Positions 1 to 7,602 of a stretch of DNA of 42,153 nucleotides are shown piece after piece. Within the stretch, counting starts at the first letter, position 1; each line of letters begins with the position of its first letter. This DNA is from JBGTIS01 sp041745535 (GTDB lineage: Bacteria; Bacteroidota; Bacteroidia; Cytophagales; Cyclobacteriaceae), in NCBI GenBank assembly GCA_041745535.1, contig JBGTIS010000057.1:1-42153 (forward strand). Direction: 5' to 3'. The notes beneath the pieces were generated by a model that saw nothing but the letters and a program-made list of their open reading frames with translations, was not told the origin of the DNA and did not search any database. The translations under genes were made by a program, and so were the position numbers.

Positions 1-99
1 TACCTGTCTCAGTCGTCCCGAAAATTAAAGATAGAACCGGATATGGTTAATGTATTGATTACTGATTTCAGAGGAAATCAAAGAGAAGTGATTCAATGA
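1..99 (+). CDS. C-terminal end of an unidentified protein (partial)
   Basis: Frame 1 is open from the first base to a TGA at 97-99 and encodes about 32 residues, ending in DFRGNQREVIQ. The composition looks like a real protein C-terminus, but too little is present to name a family. Its stop overlaps the ATG of the next reading frame at 96 (ATGA), the arrangement of a translationally coupled operon, so this gene and the sialidase-like remnant behind it were probably once co-transcribed. The function is unknown. Confidence 0.55.
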   Translation, partial: YLSQSSRKLKIEPDMVNVLITDFRGNQREVIQ

Positions 100-422
100 A
101 AACCTTGTTATGGAAGTTAGGGGGTACGTGTATATGCATGATTACGGTTTTAGCAATAGGTTGCGGTAAGCATGAAACCCCAGCACCTGAATCAGCGACA
201 ATCCCTGACGAGAAACCTGTATCAGGCATCCGAATAGCCTGGGACTACCGTACCCTCCAGCGGGTGTCGGAAGAAAATAGACCAGCATATAATGGCTATG
301 CCAGACTCATTGAATTGAAAGATAAAAGGCAGATTTTTTTTCATTTCTTTTGCTTTGACAAATTCAATAGAAAACAGAGCAACCTCAGCTATCTGTTATT
401 CGGCCATACGGCTCACGTTTAG
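96..422 (+). pseudogene. Truncated sialidase-like (BNR/Asp-box) lipoprotein, N-terminal remnant
   Basis: The frame begins with a lipoprotein signal (hydrophobic stretch, then lipobox AIGC with Cys23). About 50 residues follow that resemble the start of secreted sialidase-type beta-propellers of Bacteroidota (IRIAWDYRTLQRVS, then YNGYARLIELKDK). After residue about 77 the likeness stops abruptly and an unrelated Phe/His-rich tail runs to a stop at 422. Intact relatives are several hundred residues long and carry Asp-box repeats, none of which is present. The rest of the gene is missing, because the next gene starts on the other strand at 447. It is most likely a dead fragment left by a deletion. 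The family call rests on recall of the N-terminal pattern only. Confidence 0.55.
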
Positions 423-446
423 TAAGTTGGCCAAAAGAATATGGGC

Positions 447-1058
447 CTATTTAAACGCATAGCCGAAACAGATGCCTAATCGGAGATCCCATCGGTAGTC
501 CTGCGGCGTAATTTCTGCCTGATAAGGTCCGTTGCCATCATCCCGCCCGTATGTTTGCCGCCCATGGATGAGCGGATAATAGCCTGCGCCGCCGAACGCG
601 TCTATCGTAAAGCCTTTCCGGAAAATTACCTGTCCCCCGACCATGATGCCCCCGCCCAGCATGTTATAAGTCACTTCTGAAAGTGGGGAACTGGAAGCAG
701 GCCCTTCAATTACTTCCCGCACATTGCGGTATTTCAGGTACGGACTTATATAAAAACCAGCCGGATAGGGGCGCCGTTCCGAAGCAGGCTTTTTCGAGAG
801 GTAAAATTTCATTTCTGATATAATGCTTAAATATTTGTTCGTTCCAAAGAAATTAAGATTTACCCGTTGTACGCTAAGCTGCACACTCTTACGGGCGGTA
901 ATTTGCTGTTCAAGCATTAGAGAGAAAGGAGCCACAATATTGGTTTTCAGTACAGTCGGACGGCGAGCCATAGTTGTTGTGCCTGTTTCCTGCGCATGGA
1001 GCGGCAGGTAGCTTAGGAACAGCACAAGCAAAACGCGGAAAGGGAGTAGCTTTTTCAA
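447..1058 (-). CDS. Small outer-membrane beta-barrel protein, DUF3575-like
   Basis: A 203-residue protein with a Sec signal peptide (KKLLPF, a hydrophobic run, then LHAQ at about 22). Alternating polar and aromatic strands follow, ending in an aromatic C-terminus (ICFGYAFK), as expected of an outer-membrane barrel. The stretch VLKTNIVAPFSLMLEQ resembles the KTN...LE opening of DUF3575 proteins. The start is TTG at 1058: an in-frame stop lies seven codons upstream and no ATG would include the signal peptide. No enzymatic motif is visible. It stands alone between a remnant on the plus strand and the GH43 block, and nothing links it to sugar use except location. The barrel assignment is fairly sure; the family name is tentative. 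Confidence 0.6.
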   Translation of the reverse strand: MKKLLPFRVLLVLFLSYLPLHAQETGTTTMARRPTVLKTNIVAPFSLMLEQQITARKSVQLSVQRVNLNFFGTNKYLSIISEMKFYLSKKPASERRPYPAGFYISPYLKYRNVREVIEGPASSSPLSEVTYNMLGGGIMVGGQVIFRKGFTIDAFGGAGYYPLIHGRQTYGRDDGNGPYQAEITPQDYRWDLRLGICFGYAFK

Positions 1059-1186
1059 TTTGAATTGGGAAAGAAGTTAGCCTTATTAAATTTAGTTGCC
1101 ATGTTCTGCTATTTGGAAAATGATTTCATCAAGGGAGGTGGAATACTTCTTCCTTTTTAAATCTTTTCTATAAAATAACTGTCAGA

Positions 1187-2281
1187 TTAGCTTGATGGTT
1201 TTTTAATCCGCGTGGATGTTGGAAGGGGTACACCAAAATCAGGCATGTTATCTTCGGTCCAGCGAATTTTTTGCGCTCGTGGCGATCGTTTCCCACCGCA
1301 GCCATCCGCCGGATTATCATTGGCATGATACAATATCCAGTCTTCAGTGCCGTCAGGACTTTTAAAGAAAGAGTTGTGTCCGGTGCCATACACCCCATTT
1401 TCAGGTGATTGCTGAAACACAGGTTCTTGTGATTTTTCCCAGGACTTTGGATCCATCAGGTTACTGTTTTGATCTGTAGTAAGCATGCCCAGCGCATAGT
1501 AGGGCGTCCAGCAACCGCTTGCCGAATAAACAATATGCAGCTTATTCCCATGTTTTAACATTTGAGGACCTTCGTTCACATACACAGCCGACTCGGGTGT
1601 CCAGGCATCCGGATAATCCCAGTTTCTTTCCCATTCCAGTTCTGGTTTACTCAATTCTACTCTTTCAGAATTAATGGTCCAGGGGTTCGACATTTGGGCA
1701 ATGTATATCCGTTGGGTTTCCACATCCACTTTCGGGCTTTCCCAGCCCGACCATATAAAATATAACATGTTATTATGTTCGAAAACGCTACCATCAATGG
1801 CCCAGTTATCGTTCGCGTCGGTTTTAATCCGGGCTTTCATTTCAAAAGTACCGACGAAGGGATCCTGGGAGGTATTTTCCAGCGCAAACATTCTGTGATT
1901 GCGATTATCTCCATCATCTGCCGCCACATATACATACCAGTTGTCACTGATATTGTGAATTTCAGGTGCCCACACATTTTTAGAATGATCGGTATCAGCA
2001 GGAGGGGTCCAAATGATTTTCTTTTCCGCGTTTTTCAGGTCCGTGATGTCAGGTGTTCGCGTCAGGGTAATCTGACTGGCATCTGATTTTATGTAATAAT
2101 AATTTCCTTCATGAAAAATTGCCCAGGGATCGGCGCCACTGGAAAGCAAAGGGTTGGTAAAGGTGCTTTCCACAGCAACTTCTGTGCTTTCTTCAGATGA
2201 GTCGGGCCTGTTACAACCCATGAACCAAACAGTTGTTATGCTAAAAAATAGGGCTAAAATTCTGAAGCTATTAATTTTCAT
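1187..2281 (-). CDS. Glycoside hydrolase family 43 lipoprotein (arabinofuranosidase/arabinanase/xylosidase type)
   Basis: A 364-residue lipoprotein (lipobox ending at Cys23) with a five-bladed beta-propeller hydrolase domain over about residues 41-355. The three acidic residues of GH43 inverting enzymes are in place: base Asp51 in GADPW, the pKa-tuning Asp163 in NWAIDGSVF, and acid Glu237 in NEGPQ. WAPEIH (105-110) is another family mark. Activity in GH43 cannot be fixed from sequence alone; with GH51 and GH127-like genes in the same region, removal of arabinofuranosyl residues is the best guess. It would sit on a membrane surface facing the periplasm or the outside. It is the last gene of a minus-strand set with the broken GH43-like gene and the PhyH gene, with short spacers. 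The start is a clear ATG. Confidence 0.85.
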   Translation of the reverse strand: MKINSFRILALFFSITTVWFMGCNRPDSSEESTEVAVESTFTNPLLSSGADPWAIFHEGNYYYIKSDASQITLTRTPDITDLKNAEKKIIWTPPADTDHSKNVWAPEIHNISDNWYVYVAADDGDNRNHRMFALENTSQDPFVGTFEMKARIKTDANDNWAIDGSVFEHNNMLYFIWSGWESPKVDVETQRIYIAQMSNPWTINSERVELSKPELEWERNWDYPDAWTPESAVYVNEGPQMLKHGNKLHIVYSASGCWTPYYALGMLTTDQNSNLMDPKSWEKSQEPVFQQSPENGVYGTGHNSFFKSPDGTEDWILYHANDNPADGCGGKRSPRAQKIRWTEDNMPDFGVPLPTSTRIKKPSS

Positions 2282-2311
2282 GGGTTAACAGTTTTAATGA
2301 AATTTAAATAA

Positions 2312-3215
2312 TTAATGACTATCAGGCAACCAAAAATCAAATGGCTGATCCCGGTTGGCTTTTAGTGTACCTTCTTCAAATACCAGCGGTGCTACCTGAA
2401 TGGCGGTTCTGTGATTTTCGTAAAAGGATTTAGCTGGCTCGGTTTCCAGATGCGATTTTCTGCCGGGATGGGTAAAATAAAAAATATAAGCCTTATCGTC
2501 AAAAGCCAGCACATCGGCATGTGCCCCGGTGGGTTGATCATCTTTCAAGGTCAGCCGATTCCGACATCATGGTGATGCCACCTTTCGCGTCATCTTTATA
2601 CCACATCTTCCATGTGCCTTCGGCAGTTTTGAAAAGTGTCGCGTCAATCACCCAGTCTGACGATAAAGTAAGTGCCTGGTCATGGATCCAGTCCCACAGG
2701 TTTTTGCTGGTGTAATGGTGAATGCTTTCCTCGCCTCCCCAATGATTTCTTACTCCTTTAATGTATACCACAAACATATGGTAGGTGCCTTCATGGTATA
2801 CCACATCCGGGGCCCAAAACGTATTCCACCCTTTTTCAAACTCAAGATCCAGGTAATTTCTGAATACCCAGGTTTGGCCATGATCGCTGGATGAGGCTAC
2901 CCCGATTCTGTTGCCGTAGTAAGCGGACACGTCGGCGGTGGGCAGATTAGCCCGGCGGGTGGTGTAAAACATCCACCAGCTTTTTTCTTTCCTATTCCAA
3001 ATAAGCACAGGATCGGCTGCGCCATCATAAATAGGATCGTTGTATAGCGGGGCAGGCGCCTCACGTAGCTGATCATTTTCACCTTGTGCATGAACTGACA
3101 AGCTACTGATGAAAAGCATTGCCATCAGGCCTGTAAAAAAAATATAGATTCTAATTTTTATCACTTCAGTATTAAAATTACCGAAATATACAGTAATTCT
3201 TTCCTTTTGCTTCAT
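2312..3215 (-). pseudogene. GH43-like secreted glycosidase, broken by an internal out-of-frame deletion
   Basis: Two overlapping frames together make one damaged gene. The 5' part runs from about 3215 to 2538 and has a signal peptide (GLMAMLFISSLSVHAQ), propeller strands with GAADPVLIW and FWAPDVVYHEGTYH, then MMSESADLER and a stop. The 3' part (2548 to 2312) reads KDDQPTGAHADV, AYIFYFTHPGR, and a C-terminus in PFDFWLPDSH. In intact relatives about 50 residues, including a segment with an EGP motif and the next blade, separate SESADL from the D-D-x-x-x-G-x-H-A-D-V motif. Here they are joined directly near 2541-2552 in different frames. The product would lack a blade and its C-terminus. The start is uncertain: ATG 3215, TTG 3218 abutting the PhyH stop, or GTG 3164, which gives the neatest signal peptide. 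The fold call is firm; the exact deletion length is from recall. Confidence 0.75.
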
Positions 3216-3218
3216 CAA

Positions 3219-4040
3219 TCACAAAGCTTTTGGATTCAGGCGACTGGCTGCCACATCACCGGGATTCAGGCCGGGCAACCATCGTTTTAAGTCTAATGTC
3301 CTGTTTTTGTTATCAGGCGCTGTTACTTTGGCGCCATCGGCAAAATAAATCACGGTCATTACTTCCCGCATCTTATCAGAATTATTGCCAGGGGCACCGT
3401 GCAACGTCCAGCCGGCATGGAATGTGGCATCACCTGCCCGCATGGCGCTTGTGGATGTTACTGGATATTGGTGATCCTGAATCCATTTTTCCAGAAAGTC
3501 CTGGGAAGCATCAGAAATGCCCAGCTTGTCTATATAGCCATCCTGGTGAGAACCAGACGCGAACGACATAATGCCCATATCTTCTGTAAGGTCAACCAGT
3601 GGCATCCACATCGTGATCATTTTATCGGTATCTAATGGCCAGTAATACTGATCCTGATGCCAGGGGGTAAAACCGCCACCCGGCTCTTTGAACAGGGCCT
3701 GATCGTGATAAATTCTCACATTTTCACAATCCATCAATCTGGCTGCCACCTGGGCAAACCTTCTGGCCAGTACAAACCTTTTTACTTTCTCGTTTTTTTC
3801 CCAAAGGTTAAAGATTTGCAAGAAAGCCTTGCCATAGGTATCCCTTTCGTGCAAGGGCCTGGTTTCGGTATCAAACTGTGCTACAGCCTCATCAATCACC
3901 TCTTTGTAAATGCTTATTTCATCCGAAGCAGCAAGGAACCTTAATAGGATGTGGCCCTCTTCCTGATATTGATGGATTTGTTCTGGTGAAATAGTATAAG
4001 GTGTAGTGAGATCGGGTAAGGTTAGGGAACGGATGTCCAT
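3219..4040 (-). CDS. Phytanoyl-CoA dioxygenase (PhyH) family Fe(II)/2-oxoglutarate oxygenase
   Basis: A 273-residue cytoplasmic protein with the double-stranded beta-helix of PhyH oxygenases. Iron ligands appear as H128-x-D130 in PWHQDQYYWP and distal His214 in TLHGAPGNN; Arg225 downstream is a candidate for gripping 2-oxoglutarate. The segment WMPLVDLTEDMGIMSFASGS is characteristic of the family. There is no signal peptide. The longer frame to 4067 begins at TTG; ATG 4040 is preferred. In Bacteroidota such genes often sit beside glycosidases and AraC regulators, and the substrate is usually unknown. Here it lies between an AraC gene and the GH43 genes on the same strand, so it is probably part of the same regulated set. 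Substrate not predictable. Confidence 0.85.
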   Translation of the reverse strand: MDIRSLTLPDLTTPYTISPEQIHQYQEEGHILLRFLAASDEISIYKEVIDEAVAQFDTETRPLHERDTYGKAFLQIFNLWEKNEKVKRFVLARRFAQVAARLMDCENVRIYHDQALFKEPGGGFTPWHQDQYYWPLDTDKMITMWMPLVDLTEDMGIMSFASGSHQDGYIDKLGISDASQDFLEKWIQDHQYPVTSTSAMRAGDATFHAGWTLHGAPGNNSDKMREVMTVIYFADGAKVTAPDNKNRTLDLKRWLPGLNPGDVAASRLNPKAL

Positions 4041-4196
4041 GGGTATCTGATTTAAGTTTCGGGTCAAAGTTAAGCAGTGCCCTGGTAATCAAACTACGCT
4101 TACATTTTCTAATAATAATACTGTATTTAAAATCCGATCCGATTTGTTAGTACAACAATATAATCCAGTATGGGAAGGGCAATTTTTAATGAAAAG

Positions 4197-5048
4197 TTAA
4201 TATCCTTTTACAAAGTTTCTTTTGTATTCGTTGGGAGAAGTATGTTTCAGATCTTTGAATCTCCGGTTAAAGTTCGACAGGTTATTAAAACCGCATTGAT
4301 AAGCGATTTCGGATATATTTTTGTCGGTTTCTATCAGCAATTTGCAAGCCTGTCCGATCCGTACCTCATTCACAAAAGAGGTAAAATTACGCCGCATATG
4401 CTTTTTAAAGAAGTAACAGAAAGAAGGCAGGGTCATGTTAATGAGAGCGGCTGCTTCCAGGCTATTGATCTCACCAGCAAAATTATCAAAAACATACTGG
4501 CATATTTTGTTAATCCTGTTGCAGTCAGCATTGTCGTAATAAGGGGTAAAGCCGGAACTGGAAAGCAACTTATAATGCTGGCAACTTCCTAAAATTCCAA
4601 GAATGGTGAAAACTTCCATTACTGCTTTGGAATCTTTTAACCGCAACAGGCTATGCATGCGCCGCACGATTTCTTCGCTGTCATGCCCCCTGATCATCAT
4701 GCCTCTTTTGGATAGGCTCAATAAATTCTTGATCTCTCTCATCTCAGGAATCTCAAAAAAAGCATTATTAAAAAAACTTTCCCTGAACTGTATCACAACG
4801 GAGTGCGAGAGCTTGCAGGTGTCGCTGTGCCAGTAATGAGGCAAATTAGAACCGATAAAAACCAGATCGCCTTCCTTAAAATTTGCGATATGATCTCCTA
4901 CAAACCTTCTGCCTCTACCCTGTAAAATGGCAGTTAATTCAAATTCAGGATGAAAATGCAAAGGCGAATCAAAAGCAGGTAACCTGAATTCCCTGCAAAT
5001 GAAAGAGGCCTGACTGCTGAAGGGGACTTTTTCAAATGAAACGTTCAT
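4197..5048 (-). CDS. AraC-family transcriptional regulator with cupin sensor domain
   Basis: A 283-residue protein. Residues about 15-90 form a cupin-like ligand-binding domain (PLHFHPEFELTAILQGRG, then GDLVFIGSNLPHYWHS), and about 180-280 form the paired helix-turn-helix of AraC/XylS proteins (NISEIAYQCGFNNLSNFNRRF, FKDLKHTSPNEYKR). In this class the cupin binds a small molecule, usually a sugar, and switches the DNA-binding half. It is transcribed away from the GH5-like gene across a 183-base gap with a symmetric promoter pair, so it probably controls the GH5-like gene, itself and the PhyH/GH43 genes behind it. The start is ATG. The inducer is not known. Confidence 0.88.
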   Translation of the reverse strand: MNVSFEKVPFSSQASFICREFRLPAFDSPLHFHPEFELTAILQGRGRRFVGDHIANFKEGDLVFIGSNLPHYWHSDTCKLSHSVVIQFRESFFNNAFFEIPEMREIKNLLSLSKRGMMIRGHDSEEIVRRMHSLLRLKDSKAVMEVFTILGILGSCQHYKLLSSSGFTPYYDNADCNRINKICQYVFDNFAGEINSLEAAALINMTLPSFCYFFKKHMRRNFTSFVNEVRIGQACKLLIETDKNISEIAYQCGFNNLSNFNRRFKDLKHTSPNEYKRNFVKGY

Positions 5049-5111
5049 AGTACTAATTTAAAAAATGTTAGTTTCAAATGATAATAAATTTTAATACAGT
5101 ATCATAAATGG

Positions 5112-5155
5112 CAAATATAAGTGTAGATAAGCAGGCGATGCGTTGCTTATATTTG
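5112..5155. promoter_or_regulatory. Divergent promoter pair with 10-bp inverted repeat
   Basis: Perfect 10-base arms, CAAATATAAG (5112-5121) and CTTATATTTG (5146-5155), are separated by 24 bases. Each arm contains TATATTTG read outward, matching the Bacteroidota -7 element TAnnTTTG: plus strand at 5148-5155 toward the GH5-like gene, minus strand at 5119-5112 toward the AraC gene. A clear TTG -33 element is not visible on either side, as might be expected for activator-dependent promoters. The spacer could hold AraC binding sites. This is inference from pattern and position. Confidence 0.5.
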
Positions 5156-5231
5156 TAATAGCGTATCGCCACTTTTTGCTAATCAGAATTTTCTGAATTA
5201 AAAAAAGCGGCTGACCACAACCTAAGCTATC

Positions 5232-6311
5232 ATGAAATACCTATATCGTATTATTTCATTTTTCCTTATCGCAGCCGCTTTTTCAGGAGCTTCCCAAAAA
5301 AAAGATCAACGCTGGAGTACCACTAAAGCGTGGAAATGGTATGCGAAGCAACCCTGGATCTGTGGCTTCAACTACATTCCTGGCAACGCCATCAATTACA
5401 CAGCCATGTGGGACAAAACCAGCTTTTCTCCTGAAGTAATCGATAAGGAACTGGCACTGGCTGCAGAAACAGGCTTTAACACCGTACGAGTCGTATTACA
5501 GTACCTGGTATGGGAAGATGATCCTGCCTATTTCAAAAAAACATTCTCCGAATTTCTTTCTATTTGTGACAAGCATGATATCAAAGTGATGCCCTGCTTT
5601 TTTGACGATTGTGTGTTTGGAGAGGAAACCGATCCTGTACTTGGCAAGCAACGTGAACCTCGCGAAGGGTGGTATGCCTGGGCATGGTCGCCCAGTCCGG
5701 GACACAGCCGCGTTACCGACCCTGCTACGCATCCATCATTGGGTAAGTATGTAAAAGATATACTGAATACCTATAAAAATGATGAAAGGGTGATAGTTTG
5801 GGACCTGTACAACGAACCCACCAATGGGGGCCTGGGCGATAAAAGTTTACCCCTGGCGCGCCAAGTATTTCAATGGGCCAGAGAAGTTAATCCTGTGCAG
5901 CCTGTTACCATTGCCTATTGGAATGACAATGAGGCATTGAATGAGCTTATCTTTTCCAATTCAGATATTACAACCTTTCATAACTACAATGGCAAAGCGC
6001 AGTTAAAAGAGAATATTGCCACTTTAAAGGAAAAGGGCCGACCTATGATTTGTACAGAATGGTTGAACAGACCCCGGCAGTCTACCATAGAAGATAATCT
6101 GGCGGTTTTTTACGAGGAAAAAATAGGGTCGCTGCATTGGGGTTTGGTGAATGGGATGACACAGACTCACCTGCCGTGGGGCCATCGGCCGGGCGATCCT
6201 GAGCCTGCCGTATGGCAGCATGATCTTTACAAATCTGACTTTACGCCCTATGATCCGAATGAGCTAAAATTATTTGAGCAATACATTGAGGCATCGGTAA
6301 AGTCGGAATAA
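5232..6311 (+). CDS. Secreted GH5-like (clan GH-A) glycoside hydrolase
   Basis: A 359-residue protein with a short Sec signal peptide (FFLIAAAFSGASQ, about residue 22) and a TIM-barrel retaining-hydrolase domain. The GH-A hallmarks are visible: acid/base Glu195 at the end of strand 4 in VWDLYNEP and nucleophile Glu276 in MICTEW at strand 7. GFNTVRVVLQYLVWEDD is a typical early strand. Relatives in Bacteroidota are often labelled cellulase-family or 1,4-beta-xylanase, but the true specificity is not readable here. It is likely periplasmic. It is divergent from the AraC gene and probably under its control. About 160 bases separate it from fecR, so it may or may not share that transcript. The start is a clear ATG. 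Confidence 0.8.
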   Translation: MKYLYRIISFFLIAAAFSGASQKKDQRWSTTKAWKWYAKQPWICGFNYIPGNAINYTAMWDKTSFSPEVIDKELALAAETGFNTVRVVLQYLVWEDDPAYFKKTFSEFLSICDKHDIKVMPCFFDDCVFGEETDPVLGKQREPREGWYAWAWSPSPGHSRVTDPATHPSLGKYVKDILNTYKNDERVIVWDLYNEPTNGGLGDKSLPLARQVFQWAREVNPVQPVTIAYWNDNEALNELIFSNSDITTFHNYNGKAQLKENIATLKEKGRPMICTEWLNRPRQSTIEDNLAVFYEEKIGSLHWGLVNGMTQTHLPWGHRPGDPEPAVWQHDLYKSDFTPYDPNELKLFEQYIEASVKSE

Positions 6312-6397
6312 AGTAAGGACAGCTAGTATTTATGCCACGTTTCTAACAGATTTTGACCTGGTTTTTTCTATTGCTAAAGTTTTTTAAAAGAATTTTA

Positions 6398-6411
6398 CCC
6401 CTGCATAGGGG
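6398..6411 (+). promoter_or_regulatory. Short inverted repeat upstream of the anti-sigma gene
   Basis: The sequence CCCCTGCATAGGGG is a 5-bp stem with a 4-base loop in the gap between the GH5-like gene and fecR, about 60 bases before the fecR ATG. G/C-rich inverted repeats of this sort occur before fecR genes in Bacteroidota. It may be an operator or mRNA element. The stem is short and the function is not shown. Confidence 0.25.
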
Positions 6412-6469
6412 ATCAGCAGGCCTGAAGGTACTTACCTTATAGAAGCAGAAAAAATTCAAATTACCTTCT

Positions 6470-7447
6470 ATGAATGAATCGCGGCTTCAGCAATTGCTGG
6501 ATAAGTATTTACAGGGACAGTGTACAGCCGAAGAAACCAAATTGCTCCACCGGTTTTATGAGTCTTTTCCTGAGGAACAGCCCGATATGTTTGACATGTG
6601 GCTTTCAGAAAAGAAAATTTATAAGGGTATCAGGCAAAAAATTGCTGAAAAGGAAAGGCAGCAATACCGGCAACATAAGCTAAAATCAGCAAAATCATAT
6701 AAATTGTTAAAAATAGCAGCTTCCATTTTAATTATAATTGGTATTGGCTTTGGGAGTTATCTGGCTTATACGGTTGCTCCTGTGCCTGCCATAGCCTGGA
6801 TGGAAAAAACTACGCGGAAAGGCCAGCGGGCTACCATTACCCTGATGGATGGCACCAAAGTGTATCTGAATGCTAACAGTAAAATTTCATTTCCCGAACA
6901 GTTCAGTGCGGATAAAAGAGAAGTAATACTGGAAGGAGAAGCTTTTTTTGAAGTGGCCCGGAATGTAGAAAGCCCCTTCACCATACAGAGCGGAGATCTT
7001 ACAACTACCGTACTGGGAACCTCTTTCAACATTCGCTCATTTGCGGGTGAACCGCGGGTAGTATCCGTAGCAACCGGCAAAGTAAAAGTGAATGTCCATA
7101 ATATGGCCGGACCTTCGGAAGTTTTTTTAACGCCCAACCAACAGGCTTTTTATAACGGGCAACTGAGTAAAAAGGAAATTGACATCAATCAATATATTGC
7201 CTGGAAAGACAAAATTATCCGTTTTGATGAGGTAACTCTGGCGGAAGCCGCGGTAGTGTTGGAAAACTGGTTTAATGTTTCTATCCAGATCAAAGGGGAA
7301 AATATCAGTCAGTGTAAAATCAATGGTCAGTATATCAATGAAAATCTGACTAATATTTTAGAAAGCTTCCGGCATATTTTAGGAATACAATACCAGATCA
7401 ATGATGGACAAAACCTTATTATTGAAGGTAAAGGATGTAACTCATAA
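6470..7447 (+). CDS. FecR-family anti-sigma factor
   Basis: A 325-residue inner-membrane protein. Residues 1-70 are a cytoplasmic helical segment of the anti-sigma type (LDKYLQGQCTAEETKLLHRF). One transmembrane helix lies at about 82-104 (ILIIIGIGFGSYLAYTV). The FecR periplasmic domain (ATITLMDGTKVYLNANSKI, VILEGEAFFEVA, TTTVLGTSFNI) covers about 120-220, and a DUF4974-type domain about 245-320. In the family it holds an ECF sigma factor inactive until a TonB-dependent transducer with an STN domain binds substrate; the SusC 155 bases downstream has such a domain. The partner sigma gene, normally directly upstream, is absent: a glycosidase gene is there instead. It must work with a sigma factor encoded elsewhere, or be orphaned. 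Confidence 0.92.
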   Translation: MNESRLQQLLDKYLQGQCTAEETKLLHRFYESFPEEQPDMFDMWLSEKKIYKGIRQKIAEKERQQYRQHKLKSAKSYKLLKIAASILIIIGIGFGSYLAYTVAPVPAIAWMEKTTRKGQRATITLMDGTKVYLNANSKISFPEQFSADKREVILEGEAFFEVARNVESPFTIQSGDLTTTVLGTSFNIRSFAGEPRVVSVATGKVKVNVHNMAGPSEVFLTPNQQAFYNGQLSKKEIDINQYIAWKDKIIRFDEVTLAEAAVVLENWFNVSIQIKGENISQCKINGQYINENLTNILESFRHILGIQYQINDGQNLIIEGKGCNS

Positions 7448-7602
7448 AACTAATATAAACTATGCGATCTCTCCGTGTAACAATCAGAAGTCCCGATTAA
7501 GGCAAAGTTTAGGAGCCCCTAACCTTTCTTAAATAGTGGATTTACCAGAACAAAAGATTCTGGCCTAAAAAGATTTATTATATCACCTTATTATCTCACA
7601 CT

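Noticed and set aside
823..1011. Plus-strand open frame of 62 codons
   Set aside because: It lies entirely inside the minus-strand barrel gene and is its shadow.
6312..6469. Remnant of an ECF sigma gene before fecR
   Set aside because: No frame in this gap shows sigma region 2 or 4 likeness.
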